Both the position numbers and the translations under genes were made by a program. A stretch of DNA of 64,000 bases from Phorcus lineatus (lineage: Eukaryota > Mollusca > Gastropoda > Trochida > Trochidae): NCBI GenBank assembly GCA_921293015.1, contig OV121092.1:7074001-7138000 (forward strand), written 5' to 3'. Below are positions 1-12,200 of this stretch, piece after piece (the first letter of the stretch is position 1; each line of letters starts with the position of its first letter). The notes below the pieces were generated by a model, which saw only the letters and a program-made list of their open reading frames with translations, was not told the DNA's origin and made no database searches.

Positions 1-68
1 TTGAAACATTTCAACAATGACAATTAAATTAATGTGTGCGGCATGTTGTGGTATTTAATACATGATTT

Positions 69-1447
69 AAAAATAGAGCCATGGGCTCTGTAGCTCATCA
101 GACTTTTGATGGAAATAGGTGTTTGGGTTTAGACCATGAGGTCATGGGCAGTGTAGGAAAGATAGCCTGTCCCAACGTCCGAGTTATTCACAAATAAAAA
201 AGGCCCATTGCCGATTTGGGGTCAAGGGGTCACCGAACCTACAATTCAGAATCCCCATTGTCCAAGGAGTCTACACACAACTATTAAGCTATCAAAACCT
301 TTTGAAACTGGAGAAGAAGATGAAAGTAGGATTTTAAGGTTTTGACCCCTGTGACCCCTTTGGGGTCAAGTGGTCACCAAACCTACAATTTAGAATTTCA
401 AGTGTCCAAGGAGTCTTCACACAATTTTTCAGCTCTCTAGACCTATTGGAACTAGGGAAAAAGATGAAATTAGGTTTTTTAGGTTTTGACCCCTGTGACC
501 CCATTTGGGGTCATGGGGTCACCAAACCTACAATTTAGAATCCCCATTGGCCAAGGAGTCTACACACAACTTTTCAGCTCTCTAGACCTTTTGGAACTAG
601 GAAAAGAGATGAAATTAGGTTTTTTAGGTTTTGACCCTTGTGACCCAATTTGGGGTCATGGGGTCACCAAACCTACAATTTAGAATCCCTGTTGGCCAAG
701 GAGTCTACACACACCTTTTCCGCTCTCTAGACCTTTTGGAACTAGGAAAAAAATGAAATTAGGTTTTTTAGGTTTTGACCCCTGTGACCCCATTTGTGGT
801 CATAGGGTCACCAAACCTACAATTTAGAATCCCCGTTGGCCAAGGAGTCTACACACACCTTTTCAGCTCTCTAGACCTTTTGAAACTGGAGAAGAAGATG
901 AAAGTAGGTTTTTCAGGTTTTGACCCCTGTGACCCCATTTAGAGTCATGGGGTCACCAAACCTACAATTTAGAATCTCCAGTGCCCAAGGAGTCTACACA
1001 CTACTATTCAGCTCTCTGGACCTTTTGGAACTGGAGAAGAAGATGAACATAGGTTTTTCATGTTTTGACCCCTGTGACCTCATTTGGGGTCATGGGGTCA
1101 CAAAATCTACAATTTAGAATCTCCAGTGCCCAAGGAGTCTACACACAACTTTTCAGCTCTCTGGACCTTTTGGAACTGGAGAAGAAGATTAAAATAGATT
1201 TTTAAGGTTTTGACCCTTGTGACCCCATTTGGGGTCATGGGGTCACGAAATCTACAATTTAGAATCCCCATTTGCCAAGGAGTATGCACATAAATTTTCA
1301 GCTCTCTAGAGTCATTGGTTCTGGAGAAGAAGTCGAAAAAGTGAAAAGTTTACGGATGGACGGATGGACGGACGGATGGACGGACGGACGCCGGACGCCT
1401 TGCCATGCCATAAGCCCATCGGGTCTTTCAGACCTGATGAGCTAAAA
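69..1447. repeat. Tandem-repeat element, about eight 145-bp units
   Basis: The anchor ACCTACAATT (or TCTACAATT) recurs at about 237, 381, 526, 671, 815, 960, 1105 and 1250, a spacing of 144-145 bp. Each unit contains two TGACCCC motifs followed by two GGGGTCA motifs, so it can fold on itself. The array ends in a short GGAC-rich run (about 1354-1397). The two outer ends share the 11-mer TAGCTCATCAG in inverted orientation (near 91 and 1435), which suggests a discrete mobile element and not a plain satellite. A diverged single-unit copy with the same left terminus lies in reverse at 54990-55221. The reading frames inside are by-products of the repeat. Confidence 0.8.
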
Positions 1448-1644
1448 AGTGTTCAATAAACACGACTACAGTCTATTCCATAACATAACGGCGAAATGAT
1501 AAATAACTTCCTTAATTAAACCCTTTTAATTTTGCATATCATGAAATTGTGACTCAAATTGTTTACTCTATATCTATCTTAACAATTTATTTAGGTTATC
1601 TTTTCTGTGAATAAAATTTCATTCTGGTTCTGGGCTGAAAAATA

Positions 1645-2318
1645 AACATTCAGACATGCAAGACAGACAGACATAGACGGGCAGACCCATCGAGACACAG
1701 AGAGAGACACATAGACAGTCATACAGGCAGAAACAAACACAGGCATACACAGATTGACACATATACACAGCTACAGACATACAGACAAACATACAAATGC
1801 AGACAAACAGACAGGCAGGCAGGCACACAGACAGACACCTAGACAGACACACACACAGAAATAAACAGAGACAGACATACAGATGAAGACACACAGACAG
1901 GCAGAAACCCAGGCAGGCACACTGACAGGCAGAAACACAGACAGACACACACAGAGAAATAAACACAGGCAGGCATATAGACAGACAGAAACACAGGCAG
2001 GCACACAGACAGAAACACAGGCAGGCAAACTGACAGACAGAAACACAGGCAGGCACACTGACAGACAGAAACACAGGCAGGCACACTGACAGACAGAAAT
2101 ACAGGCAGGCACACAGACAGACAAAAACACAGGCAGGCACACAGACAGACACTCATGCAGGGACACAGACAGACAGAAACACAGGCAGGCACACCGACAG
2201 GCACACAGAAAGACAGAAACACAGGCAGGCACACACACAGACAGACAGAAACACAGGTAGGCACACCGACAGGCACACAGACAGACACACAGAAATAAAC
2301 ATAGAGACACAGACACAG
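1645..2318. repeat. GACA-type minisatellite, 28-bp higher-order unit
   Basis: The tract is built from GACA/GGCA tetramers. Between about 2030 and 2280 it is organised into a 28-bp unit of the form GACAGACAG-AAACACAGG-CAGGCACACT. Because 28 and 4 are not multiples of 3, the minus strand is open in all three frames and gives Cys/Val/Leu-rich translations of similar composition. That is expected from the base composition and is not evidence for a gene. Confidence 0.92.
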
Positions 2319-3739
2319 ACTGAAGGGGTTCTTTTCCTTATGCTTCATTCCAGCTTAGAATTCAAACGTGAAAATTTCACATGAATGTTCAGAAGCATTA
2401 TTTAATACTCTTAGTAAAGGAGATCAAAGGGCTGAAGGACTTCTTTGTTTAATTTGAACTCATGTGGAACAATTTGCTTCAGTGGTTCTCAGGCTTAACA
2501 AGAGAATGGTAGGGTTAAATCCTTCCTAAGTATTTTTGTTCAGAAGGGGTAATCAAATGGTCACATACCAATCCGTCAAATTTTCACTTTAAGGGCACTT
2601 TGATCTTAGCATTAACTGACTTGCATAACATAGGGACGTACCAAATAAGGAAGAAGGGGTGCCCAGTCCTTTTTATGCTCAATCTGAATCGGGTGTTTGG
2701 CTTTTCTTTCATAATGTTTTATCATAGATATCTTATGATATGTACTGTAATGTACATACACATTTGATACCATTATATGATGAATAAAGACAAACTAAGC
2801 TGCCAACAGTAAAGTTATTCATCTAGAAGTCATCACACTTTGTATCAAACCATTTAGATAAATCAAGAAAGAAAGACAAAAGGAATACTTAAGCATTTAA
2901 AGTTCTCTATAGAAGGGGTGTGTCAACTCCCTTTCATAAAAAATGTTCTTGGGAAAATATTATAAATATCTATGCATCCCGAAACTTGTCTGTCTCAGTG
3001 CAAATAATGAAATATGAAGTCATATCAATATTCTGGGGTGTTATAACACGAGGAAATTTAAATCAACAATATTATGTTTCTCTCAAACGCAGTTAGCTTT
3101 AACCTATTGGCAGTTCATGTTTGTCTTTGTTCGTTATGAAGGTAGTTATGAAAGTTGATATGGCTGTTATCTACACAACCCCATAAGATTACCAGGTGAT
3201 AGGATTTTATTTCTGATGTTATTATCTCCTGAACAAATCATTTTAACATTGTTTCTGATATCCTTACCAAAGTTTCATCATTTGTCAAGTTCTCAACTAG
3301 AGCAGTGCTAGGATCCGGTCCCCTTACTTACTGTTAGCTACCAGTTTAAGAAAATAACACTTTCTTGTGCATTCATCTCAAATCATTAGGAACTTTCCCT
3401 GATACTTGTCACAACCCGCACTCCCCTTCAATAATTACCTAGCTTCTCCCAGATTCGACCAATCAGCCACTTGAGAGTAATTTGAACGATCGGCATTGTC
3501 AAGTTTTGAAAATTCTACACATAAGCCCGTAACCATCAATTCAGGTCACTGGATGTTTTTTATTAAACCAACAGGCTATAGGAACTCAAGGGCCTAACGT
3601 ACACATGGTATACAGTAATACAGTATAACAGTATCTTACAGACACCAACCTAGCAATCAGTTTGTCACAGAGTTGTTAAACGAAGAAAATACATCAAAGT
3701 ATTCTTGTTGTAAAGTTATATTGAATTAGAAATTATTAC
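2319..3739. other. No gene seen; presumed CROT intron
   Basis: AT-rich DNA directly 3' (minus strand) of the first coding CROT exon. I looked for the next CROT exon, whose family hallmark is an NWLEEWW-like motif, and did not find it here. The stretch is therefore most simply intron, with the remaining exons beyond the left edge. Confidence 0.45.
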
Positions 3740-3856
3740 CTGACTGTAGGTATTTGTTGAGGGTTTGCTTGAGTGGAGGGATGGGCAGTGATGGTAGATC
3801 GTCGTCATATTGGAATGTTTTTTCATTATCGCTTAGCAACAGGGCATCAACCATGG
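3740..3856 (-). CDS. CROT: First coding exon of carnitine O-octanoyltransferase-like gene (partial)
   Basis: The exon runs 3856 to 3740 on the minus strand. It is bounded by an acceptor (pyrimidine tract ending CAG) and a donor (TCAG|GTAATA). The ATG is at 3854-3852, followed by 38 codons plus one base. The peptide contains KTFQYDDDLPSLPIPPL and ends in NKYLQS. This matches the N-terminus of peroxisomal carnitine octanoyltransferase, which in human reads TFQYQDSLPSLPVPSL followed by KKYLES. The family transfers medium-chain acyl groups between CoA and carnitine so that chain-shortened fatty acids can leave peroxisomes. The catalytic His domain is not in the window. CRAT and CPT share the LPxLPVPxL element, but the residues before it fit CROT best. 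The acceptor two bases before the ATG implies an upstream 5'UTR exon. Confidence 0.82.
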
Positions 3857-4987
3857 CTGAAAGACGGAAATGAATAATTATTTTCGAAGGAAATCAAGTC
3901 TCTGAACTTGATAAGTTGTGAACAGTTGTGAACAATGTCAATAGCCTACATTGGACATTCAGGTCAAATTGATGTAAAAAAAAAGCAAAAAGTTTTATTT
4001 TGATAATGGTTTGGTCATGAGCTGAAAGGGTTATTATATATCTGAAAAAATGGACCCTTGCAAATTCAGGTAAAAGCAGGGATTCGGAAATACACCTTTG
4101 ACATAATGGGCCATCTTTAGAGATTTTAGTCATTCTCAGAATTTTGCAAGGACCATTTCCCTTTGTATCAATCATAATTTTTTTCCCTGTAAAATTATCC
4201 AAGGTATTAGAATCTTAAGAGGCGCAGCAAAAAGTTATGGGCAGATTCCTTCTAAGCATCCCCACAAGGAACAACAATGGAGATTACATCCCCACATTTT
4301 AAAGAAGAAAAGAGGGGTTATACTTAAAATCATAGGGAATGGGGTCAGAAATACCAAGAGTAATGAACCATACTCGAATTATTATAACAATCATATTTGA
4401 CCAATCACCAGTCAATCAAAGATCTTTAATTGATTATAAACATTGCAGATATCAACATTGATTTCTTAACATTATAGATTCTTATCAATTTATGCAGGCA
4501 TAGGCTTATGCCTCTTCTTTATCTTGTAAAGTTACACTTTCATGGAAACACAAATGTATAAATGTAAAATCATCAATAAACACATTGAAAGTATTACTAA
4601 GATGAGCGTGATTCATACAAAATAAACATTTTATATCTACACCATCTCAGAATGAATATATGTAAGAAAGAGGTGCTCTTACTTTGGTCAACAGAATAGC
4701 AGCCTATGCCATTGACACTCTGTGTTTGAAGTTGGCAAGAACCTTTGCTATTTCGTTGAATCATAGGTAGCGAACATCATTACCTAGTAACCTACAGCCT
4801 TGCCATTCATCCGCTCTCACTATACCCTCTAGTGTGAGTCCCATTAAGACCCAATAAGAGGACAAACAAAAGTTAGGCATCGGGATATTGCAAGTGTATA
4901 TGATAATGTTGAACCAGGGTCTATACGATCCCTGGTTGAACCCTAACTTAATTAGGCCTAAGTTGATCAATAACTGGTTAGATGAAT

Positions 4988-5137
4988 AGAGAACAATTCT
5001 ATGGATTTAGAGTTATTTATTGCAGGATTGCGACGTTTTGTGCACATACACAACAATATTATCAAGCAAATGATATATACAATGAAAAGTCGTAATGCTG
5101 CAAAACAATATCCATAGAATCAATAGAATTGTTCTCT
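4988..5137. mobile_element. 150-bp foldback MITE
   Basis: The ends AGAGAACAATTC and GAATTGTTCTCT are inverted repeats. Inside them TTGCAGGATTGCGACGTTTT pairs imperfectly with GAAAAGTCGTAATGCTGCAA, and TATGGAT pairs with ATCCATA. Almost the whole element can therefore form one stem around a loop of about 40 nt. It has no coding capacity. The superfamily is not assigned because no target duplication is clear. Confidence 0.65.
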
Positions 5138-5177
5138 GTATAAACAGTGCCTTATATGATTACAGATGCATGCCTAC

Positions 5178-5390
5178 CTCTTAACTATGTCCGTCTTCTC
5201 CCGTGACAATGCACCAAAAGATGCTCTTGAACTGTCTGAGATTTGGATCAAGGACCGTTGAACAGCTCTATGATATCTTGTTGAAGATAACACATTAGCA
5301 GTCAGGCCATGTTTTGTTGTGACAGTCGAGAGCCACCAGTGCAAAGTTTACTTCCTATATTTCAAGGGAGGTAACTCTCTTGACTCGAAA
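5178..5390 (-). other. Possible CROT 5'UTR exon
   Basis: The coding exon starts with a splice acceptor, so an upstream non-coding exon is required. The best candidate donor is AG|GTAGGC, reading leftward across 5178/5177. The proposed exon upstream of it is less AT-rich than its surroundings. Its 5' limit is a guess. No cDNA evidence is available and another donor could be the true one. Confidence 0.3.
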
Positions 5391-5599
5391 TCACAAAGGA
5401 TAACCACAATAAAAATATTTGACGTCTTTAGTATTTTTGTAGTAGACTAGGTAGTTTATATTTATGCGTCTTTTTTGTCTCACTACGGTGATCAATGTTA
5501 GGTGAAATGAAGTTCTATTATTAATTGTAATAGCCGAATAAAATTCCTATGTCATCGCCAGCTGTCGTCTAGAATAATGATATAGGCGAGGGATGTCTA

Positions 5600-6228
5600 C
5601 AGCTGCATACCGAAAGTTTGTTCATTTACCACTGAATCGTATTGCAAATATCATGTAATTTTGTTTTCGTTTCAACGTCAATAGATTAACTTCAGCAAGA
5701 CTGACAATGGATCACCCACTGTCCATGTGTGAAATAGCCATACTTGAACTCATTTTGGCATTGTGTGGACACTCCTGCAAAAATTCGAATTTTGGCATAT
5801 TGAAATAGACAGAAGGGGTACGTCACATTTTTTAAATTTCGATTTCGTTAAATGCCAAATAAAATGTCCCATATCGATTCTCTAAGATTTAAAGCAACAT
5901 AATCACATTGACTTTGTGCTAAGAAACAAACTTGACCAATTTTTAAAGAAATTGATAACTTATAAAGGATTTTATGGAGAAAAATAGAAATTATGTTTTC
6001 GGAATTTTGACCCCTGGTTACTTCAATGACCTGCCAAAACTGTTACGGGTAGTTGTGGGGTACGATAAACATTTGTCTTAAAGATGAATGAATCTGCATA
6101 TGTGTATTGAAAATTCAATATTATACGTTTCTTTTTCGCAACGCTACGACACCTCAAAGGCATCTCAAATTACATGATATTTGCACTAGTATATTCAGGT
6201 ATGTGAACAAACTTTTGGCATGCAGCTG
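5600..6228. mobile_element. Tc1/mariner-like non-autonomous element (629 bp)
   Basis: The terminal inverted repeats start CAGCTGCATACCGAAAGTTTG on the left, and CAGCTGCATGCCAAAAGTTTG when the right end is read inward. Similarity continues for about 65 bp to ATTGCAAATATCATGTAATTTTG. Both ends abut a TA (5598-5599 and 6229-6230), the Tc1/mariner target duplication. The interior is AT-rich and has no transposase frame, so this is a MITE-like or internally degraded copy. Confidence 0.8.
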
Positions 6229-6559
6229 TATATCACGTCGCAGTCATTTAGTTCCATTTTATGGCTATAACAATTAATATAAATCTACGCTTATGAAATA
6301 ATCATTTAATGAAAAAGATTTTGCTATGTAACTGCCATGCACTTTATGGGTCGTATAACCGGGGACAATGTTATATTGGTTTATATAATTAATTTTAATT
6401 AGATTGTCCCTGGTTTAACCAAACATTCTGAAACAAGATGTTTGTTGGTAGTCTTACGTTTATCTGATTTTGTATTTGTTAAAATTTTCCTGCATATTAG
6501 TTTTAACAGTTCTATTAGTTTTATCCGTAATCGTAGAACAAGGCATGGGTACAATAAAT

Positions 6560-6975
6560 GAGTAAGTTGGTCATGTGACTTTAACGAAACGAGTGTGAAT
6601 TTTTGTAAGCGAAAGTGTAATTAGTCTTATTACCCATATATTTATTCATAAGCGGTGACATATTTTCAATATGAGCACATCTGCAATATCACTTTTGCCT
6701 AGCAATGATTGTCTAAGCGCGAGTTACCGTATCTCGTCGTCTGTGACGTCATTAAACTATTGTTCGTGACGTCACTGTAGTAGGCAGTCGCAAGGGAAGG
6801 ATCGATGCCGCTTTCTGAATATTTCCATGCTTTTGAAATGGAATAGAATCGGTAATAAAGAAATAATTATCCTCGGAAGTTTGTCAAAAGACTTTCACGC
6901 TCTCGCTCGGGTAATACAAAAAATTCACACTCGTTTCGTAAAAATCATATGACACACTTCCTCGGGTAATAGTCT
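6560..6975 (+). mobile_element. CRE-bearing MITE, copy 1
   Basis: The outer arms are an inverted repeat: ACGAAACGAGTGTGAAT on the left and ATTCACACTCGTTTCGT on the right, with inner TTATTACCC and GGGTAATA boxes. The core, from ACCCATAT to about 6880, matches a second copy at 29393-29680 over most of its length. Shared parts include GACATATTTTCAATATGAGC, CTTTTGCCTAGCAA and AATCGGTAATAAAGAAAT. The core carries two perfect TGACGTCA palindromes at 6744 and 6767, 23 bp apart. Exact ends and superfamily are uncertain. Confidence 0.75.
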
Positions 6976-7124
6976 CTATATATGACACACTTCTTGGTGT
7001 AATATGTCTTTACTACCTATCTTTTTCCAAACCAATTTCGGTTTCAATTTAAAATTTACTCGCTATCAATCCAGTATAACATGTCTCTGATTTTCAAACA
7101 CACTAGGTTTATCTCCTAAATCTA

Positions 7125-7290
7125 TAGACAGCCTGCTTCTCTTGTGACTGTCGTGTAGAGTGACGTAATCAAAAATGGTTTTATGACGTCACAGACTGCC
7201 AATACTGTACTTAAGTTAACTTGCGCAGAAACAATCGTTGTGAAGGTGATATGTGCACATGTGTTCATATTTGAAAATGTGCCCCTACAT
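7125..7290 (-). mobile_element. CRE-bearing MITE, reverse partial copy
   Basis: Read on the minus strand, this stretch follows the core of the MITE at 29393-29680. It contains CACATGTGCACATATCAC, then ACGATTGTTTC, then CTGTGACGTCATAAAACCAT. The paired CRE-like sites (TGACGTCA at 7184 and TGACGTAA at 7161) keep the 23-bp spacing of the other copies. Both ends are degraded. Confidence 0.6.
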
Positions 7291-8289
7291 GAGGGGTTTA
7301 GCAAAAATGTGTTTGGTTGAACAAATTTGAAGAAATTATTTTTTTAAACCGTGCTACTGTCCCTTTAAAGGAATCTTAATTAACACGGTGATGATAGGTC
7401 CAATCTGGCGACACGCATACTATATGTTTTTTTGTACACATGTTTTTCGTACGTAAAGAAAATTAGAAAAGTCATGTCAGCTTTCATTATCCTATGAACT
7501 CGTCATGATATGAATATTAACATAACACGTTTCTATTTTAAAAGAATTTGATATTGTACTGTGTTTAAAGACCTATGAATATAAACGCAAAAGATATAAA
7601 ATGTGAATAGTAAGTTGATTCCAACTCTGAGAGTAAATTTTTCCAACTTCCCGATCCGTGAACACGGTTGATTTTAACCTGACTGTCTTCCTGTGAATAT
7701 TAAAAATACAGGCCAGACCATGCTACAAGCGTACTATCAATCATTATCATACTAATCATTAAAAGTAGCTTTCAATATCTTTAGAATCGTCTAAATATAT
7801 CCATATTACGTTTGTGGAATTTATAAGAATTTGCCATTTATTGTGTTTTATAAACCCAAGAATGGGATAAGTAAGTCAAGGGCAAGTTAATGAGGTTGAC
7901 AGGTAAAGTAATAAGACATACACAAATACAGGTTCTGATGCAGAGAGATGTCAACAACATAGATCATCTTGATAGAAACAAACATTACACCTTGGATCTG
8001 GAGAGAAACACAGGTAGAAATGCTAACCTGGAATTCCATAATTAGTCGGCAAGGCCTCCATGTTTACTTGTAGAACTAGGGCAGTATATGCTACATACAA
8101 GATTATAGATAAGACGAACGTGTATACTTTTTAAAGATCCTGTGATCACGTGACATAAGACATTCACATCACATTGTTGTTATCACAGAAGATAATACAA
8201 ATTATTCAGTCTTTGAAAAAAAATGCCAAAATAGATTAAGGTGCCTCAGAGAATTTATTATTTCAAATGTAGTTGACTTCAAATCTAGA

Positions 8290-8525
8290 CTTGTTACCGT
8301 ATTCCTTGAGTAGACGCCCCGGGGTATGTATGTATGTATATATATGTATATCTGTTCAGATCCCCTGCGGCCCCCGCGTCTATTTTTTTATATATATTTA
8401 TTCGAGACCTGATGCCTATATTTTTTTCTCTAACAGGTGTACCTCGGCCCCGCGTCTATTCGAGAACCGGCGTCCATTCGAGATCCGGCCTCTATTTGAG
8501 GAAAATCGGTATGTTCGGGTCAAAA
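8290..8525. repeat. Degraded repeat with ATTCGAG motifs
   Basis: The stretch begins TTACCGTATTC, the same start as the TIR element at 62566-62931. It then contains GTCTATTCGAG, GTCCATTCGAG and CCTCTATTTGAGG as subterminal-like direct repeats. No matching right end was found, so this is probably a truncated or decayed copy of a related TIR family. The reading frames over it are not convincing genes. Confidence 0.35.
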
Positions 8526-9217
8526 TAGTTTTAACTTCAGATTGAGTGTATATGGATAAATGGGGAAAAGTGGAGAAAATATATGCAATCGATGATCGAG
8601 TCACTATTTATTATTCGTATAGCGTTAATCTTCTTCCCAACGGCTTCCGGCTCTGACTTGAATGGAATTCTAGAAGTTGTTGAGGTGATGAAATACGTCT
8701 GAATCGTGTTTGTATGTCTACATGGTTAATCTCATTGTACGATTTCACCTGGTTTTATTGTAAACACACACGTACATCGGGAATAGGGGGCATGTGGCAG
8801 TTTAGGTGGTTCATAGTCCCCTTTTTCTTTGGATTCGGAATGTGTAAGAATGTAGGATGGTTGGACACAAGATTAGATTGTCTGGACTAGTACAAGCGCA
8901 GAATATGAAGAAAAATAATCTTTGTAGATCGTTTGAAATATCGAGAGATACGTATTATCTAAGCATGATGTCTTCAGTGCCCACTGCATTTTAAAGGGAC
9001 TGTATAGCACGTTGTTTGAAAGATTTAAATCTTCATTCTTCTCCAATAAATATTAGTTTATGCCAATTTCTTTTATCTTCCGAGGGTCAAAACATATATT
9101 GGGAACAAATATTTTCGTTTTCGTGAGATAATTTAATTATTTAATAAAATCACATGATAACAAATGTAAAACATTGTATAGATAGAAAAGTGACGAGGTT
9201 ATATATCACAATAAGAA

Positions 9218-12200
9218 TCACTTCTTGGCAAAGGACCGACGAATTGCCCGTGTAATTCTTGTGAAGAATTTTCTGATGGCGGATTTCTTTGGAGCTGTAT
9301 CAGAGCCATGTTCCTGCAATTGGGGGTGAGTTTCTGTATTGTCGAACAAGAATGGCATTGTCACTGGGTGCAGCTTGCTAAGCCAGGCCGCAACTTTCGG
9401 AACGCCTGGTTCCATTTCTTCCTTGGGAAGAATCAAAAGCTTTTGTTTGTCGCTCGCTATCTGAGATCTGTAAAAAAAACCCAAGGAAATCTACATTGAT
9501 TCTCATAAACACAATACATTTGTATTCAGGCATTGATAAAAACTATATGTCTTTATGGCTAACAAATTCTTTCTTGAAATATGCCATCAAACATATATGA
9601 AAGGTATGATATGCGGAGCTTATATACCTCACGGAGGGTTAAAACCCTTTCAATTTAGTCTTTATTCCCGTGGAACATCCCTGATTTTTATCTGAGAGAT
9701 TTTAAGCACAGACAATGCCCGGGTAGGAGGGCCTATACACGTTTATAAAGTCCTCGGAGCTAGCTCATTAAGCCCTCTTATAAAGTATCCATTTACCCTT
9801 AGACGTTAACTTTTAGGTTAATGTTAACGTGTGAAATGACTAACTCTTTAATAAATTAACTATAAATAATTAACTCTAAATAGTTTGGCGGTAGACAATC
9901 TTAAACACGGAATCGAACTGTACTGCTTCACACTATACCAAACGGTTATAACATGCAACTAGCTGAATAAACCGGACTTTGAATGTCCACTTGATACAGT
10001 GATACAGTGTATGTTTCATAAATTTTGTATGTGGCTTAAATGAAAGCAAAATATCATATTTCCTGACGCCTTCTAAAATTGCGTTTTTCTCTCTTAAATG
10101 ACAAAATTATGATATTTTCTTGTTTCCAATTGTATATCCAAAACGGCCATATAAATGTAAAGAACGTAGGTTAGTTAAACTACCTACTTAGCACTAAAAG
10201 TTGTCGTTGTGTCTGCTGTAAATAAGTTCTACAAATTACGTATGGCGCTCACCATTGTCAATTTTTTTATCACAAATCTCGATTTAAAACTGTTTATTGT
10301 CACTGAACTGATAAGTATTGGGATGTTAATTTTCAGAAACGGCCATTAGTTCTCTATCAAATAACACAATTTATGAAGTTTGAAATATTCGACCCCAACA
10401 ACATACTCGATCTATGCCCTTTTACAACAATGACAAAAGGCTTGAAGCGAGATTTTAAGGACGCCTTTATTCTTGTTTTTTTTTACTACAGCTTGGCAGG
10501 ACATCTTTAAAATGTATATATACCTGTGATAGGTTCTGTATATAAGTGCATTATCGGTCTTACTCCTCTGTATTTAAAATACTTGCTTCTCTGTCATTTG
10601 TCACATATTTAAAGGGGCACAGAGTATGTGTATGACTCAGACTTTTGCTAACTTCATTAATAGCATTATTTCATCAAGGATTAGTAGTTATTCTGAAAAT
10701 CACCATGGTTTATGTCGTGATTTGATATTGAAAACCGGACAGAAGCGCGCACCAATAATTCAAAAGTAATTTTACAAACTTTTTTACTGCAGACACAGAG
10801 ACAAACATGTGTTGATCATGTGTGTCACAAAACTAATATATACATGTGAAATGAACGCAGATTTTAGACTTTTTAACATTTATACAGCCGTTTTCGATAA
10901 CCATTGAAAACGAGAAAAAAATCTTTATTTTGGCATTTTAGAGATAGATAAGCAGGAGTAGGGGGTGATTTGATTTGAATTGAAGCAATTGAAAAATCAT
11001 AAAACATATTTTGTGTCACTTTAAACAAATAAAGCTTGAGATAAATAGAGAATACTAAACGACGTCCCGTTTAATAACATATTTATGAAACGAGTGTGTG
11101 GTTTGGTATTTAACGAGCGAAAGCGAGTTAGATACCGATACCATTCACGAGTTTCATAAAAATGTAATTATACGGGACTGAGTTTAGTATTTTATTTATT
11201 ACTCGCTGAATTATATCAAAGAAAATCATGAAAATCGCCGGGATAGCCTTTGTCGCTGCGCCGCTTACATTGTGACGTCATGCTAAACGATTGTGACGTC
11301 ATGTGACGTCAATCAACACGCGATGTTATTACACAATGTGTAATAACTTTGTAGATTTATTAAACGGTGGTATCTTCAACGGGAGAGTAATAAAAAGTGT
11401 TATGGAATTTCCGAATATATATTGTAACCATAAAGTGAGCCAGTCAAAAGCTGCCGCACATACATTATTTATTGCCCTCAATACCGATCGGCACTCCAAC
11501 CCCAAACCGGGTTTTATTCCGAGACCCGGGTTGTTTTCGGAGTCGAACACATGATATAAAATACATATTATGTTGCAGTTCGGGGTTTGTTGTGGGGTTA
11601 GATAAATAGCACGTGAATAGGATTAACCCTCAGCGAATCAAGTGAGCAAAGCTTTCATGATTTGAAAAAAGGAGATTTTTATGAATATTAATTGAACTAC
11701 TACTATAAACATACTTACTTCGTATTCATTGTCGGCTCCTCATCATCCATGTAAGGGAGGGAATCCCAAAGGGTAAAGAGCTTTCTCAGACGTAGTGCCT
11801 CTGGAAGAAAACATTTTTTATATAATTTAGATATATAAACTGTAATTACCATAATTGGAACTTTTTTTGATCATCAATGTAACAAATTTTTAAAACTAAA
11901 TCTCGATTGCGAAAAAAAGCGGGAATGTCCGCGATTATCGTGGAAACAGCAACAGGTATTCCATCGACACCGAAACATTAAAATGTGCTACGAAAAACGT
12001 GAACCAAGCGACTGAAAGCATGCCGCGTACATTGAAGGATAAGTTTATTCATGGAAAACGCGCTTTATTTAAGGATACCAAATCGGTCAAAAACAGCGTA
12101 TTTGCCGACGGCTATTATTTTTATTGATGCTGATAACTCTTTAAATCATTTGGTGATCCCCGATTTTTCTTACTTATTTAGATGAAATACGCAGTAAAAA

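Noticed and set aside
486-1289. Open frames of 60-65 codons in the 145-bp array
   Set aside because: They recur every three units because of the repeat period; no start context, splice sites or family match.
1645-2318. Possible CRISPR-like array
   Set aside because: The 28-bp units are contiguous with no unique spacers, and the genome is clearly eukaryotic.
1619-2348. Three overlapping minus-strand Cys-rich frames of 169-181 codons
   Set aside because: They are translations of a GACA/28-bp minisatellite; similar peptides appear in all three frames, as expected for a repeat whose unit is not a multiple of three.
3894-4202. 102-codon minus-strand frame upstream of the CROT coding exon
   Set aside because: It lies between the candidate UTR exon and the coding exon, has AT-driven composition and no domain.
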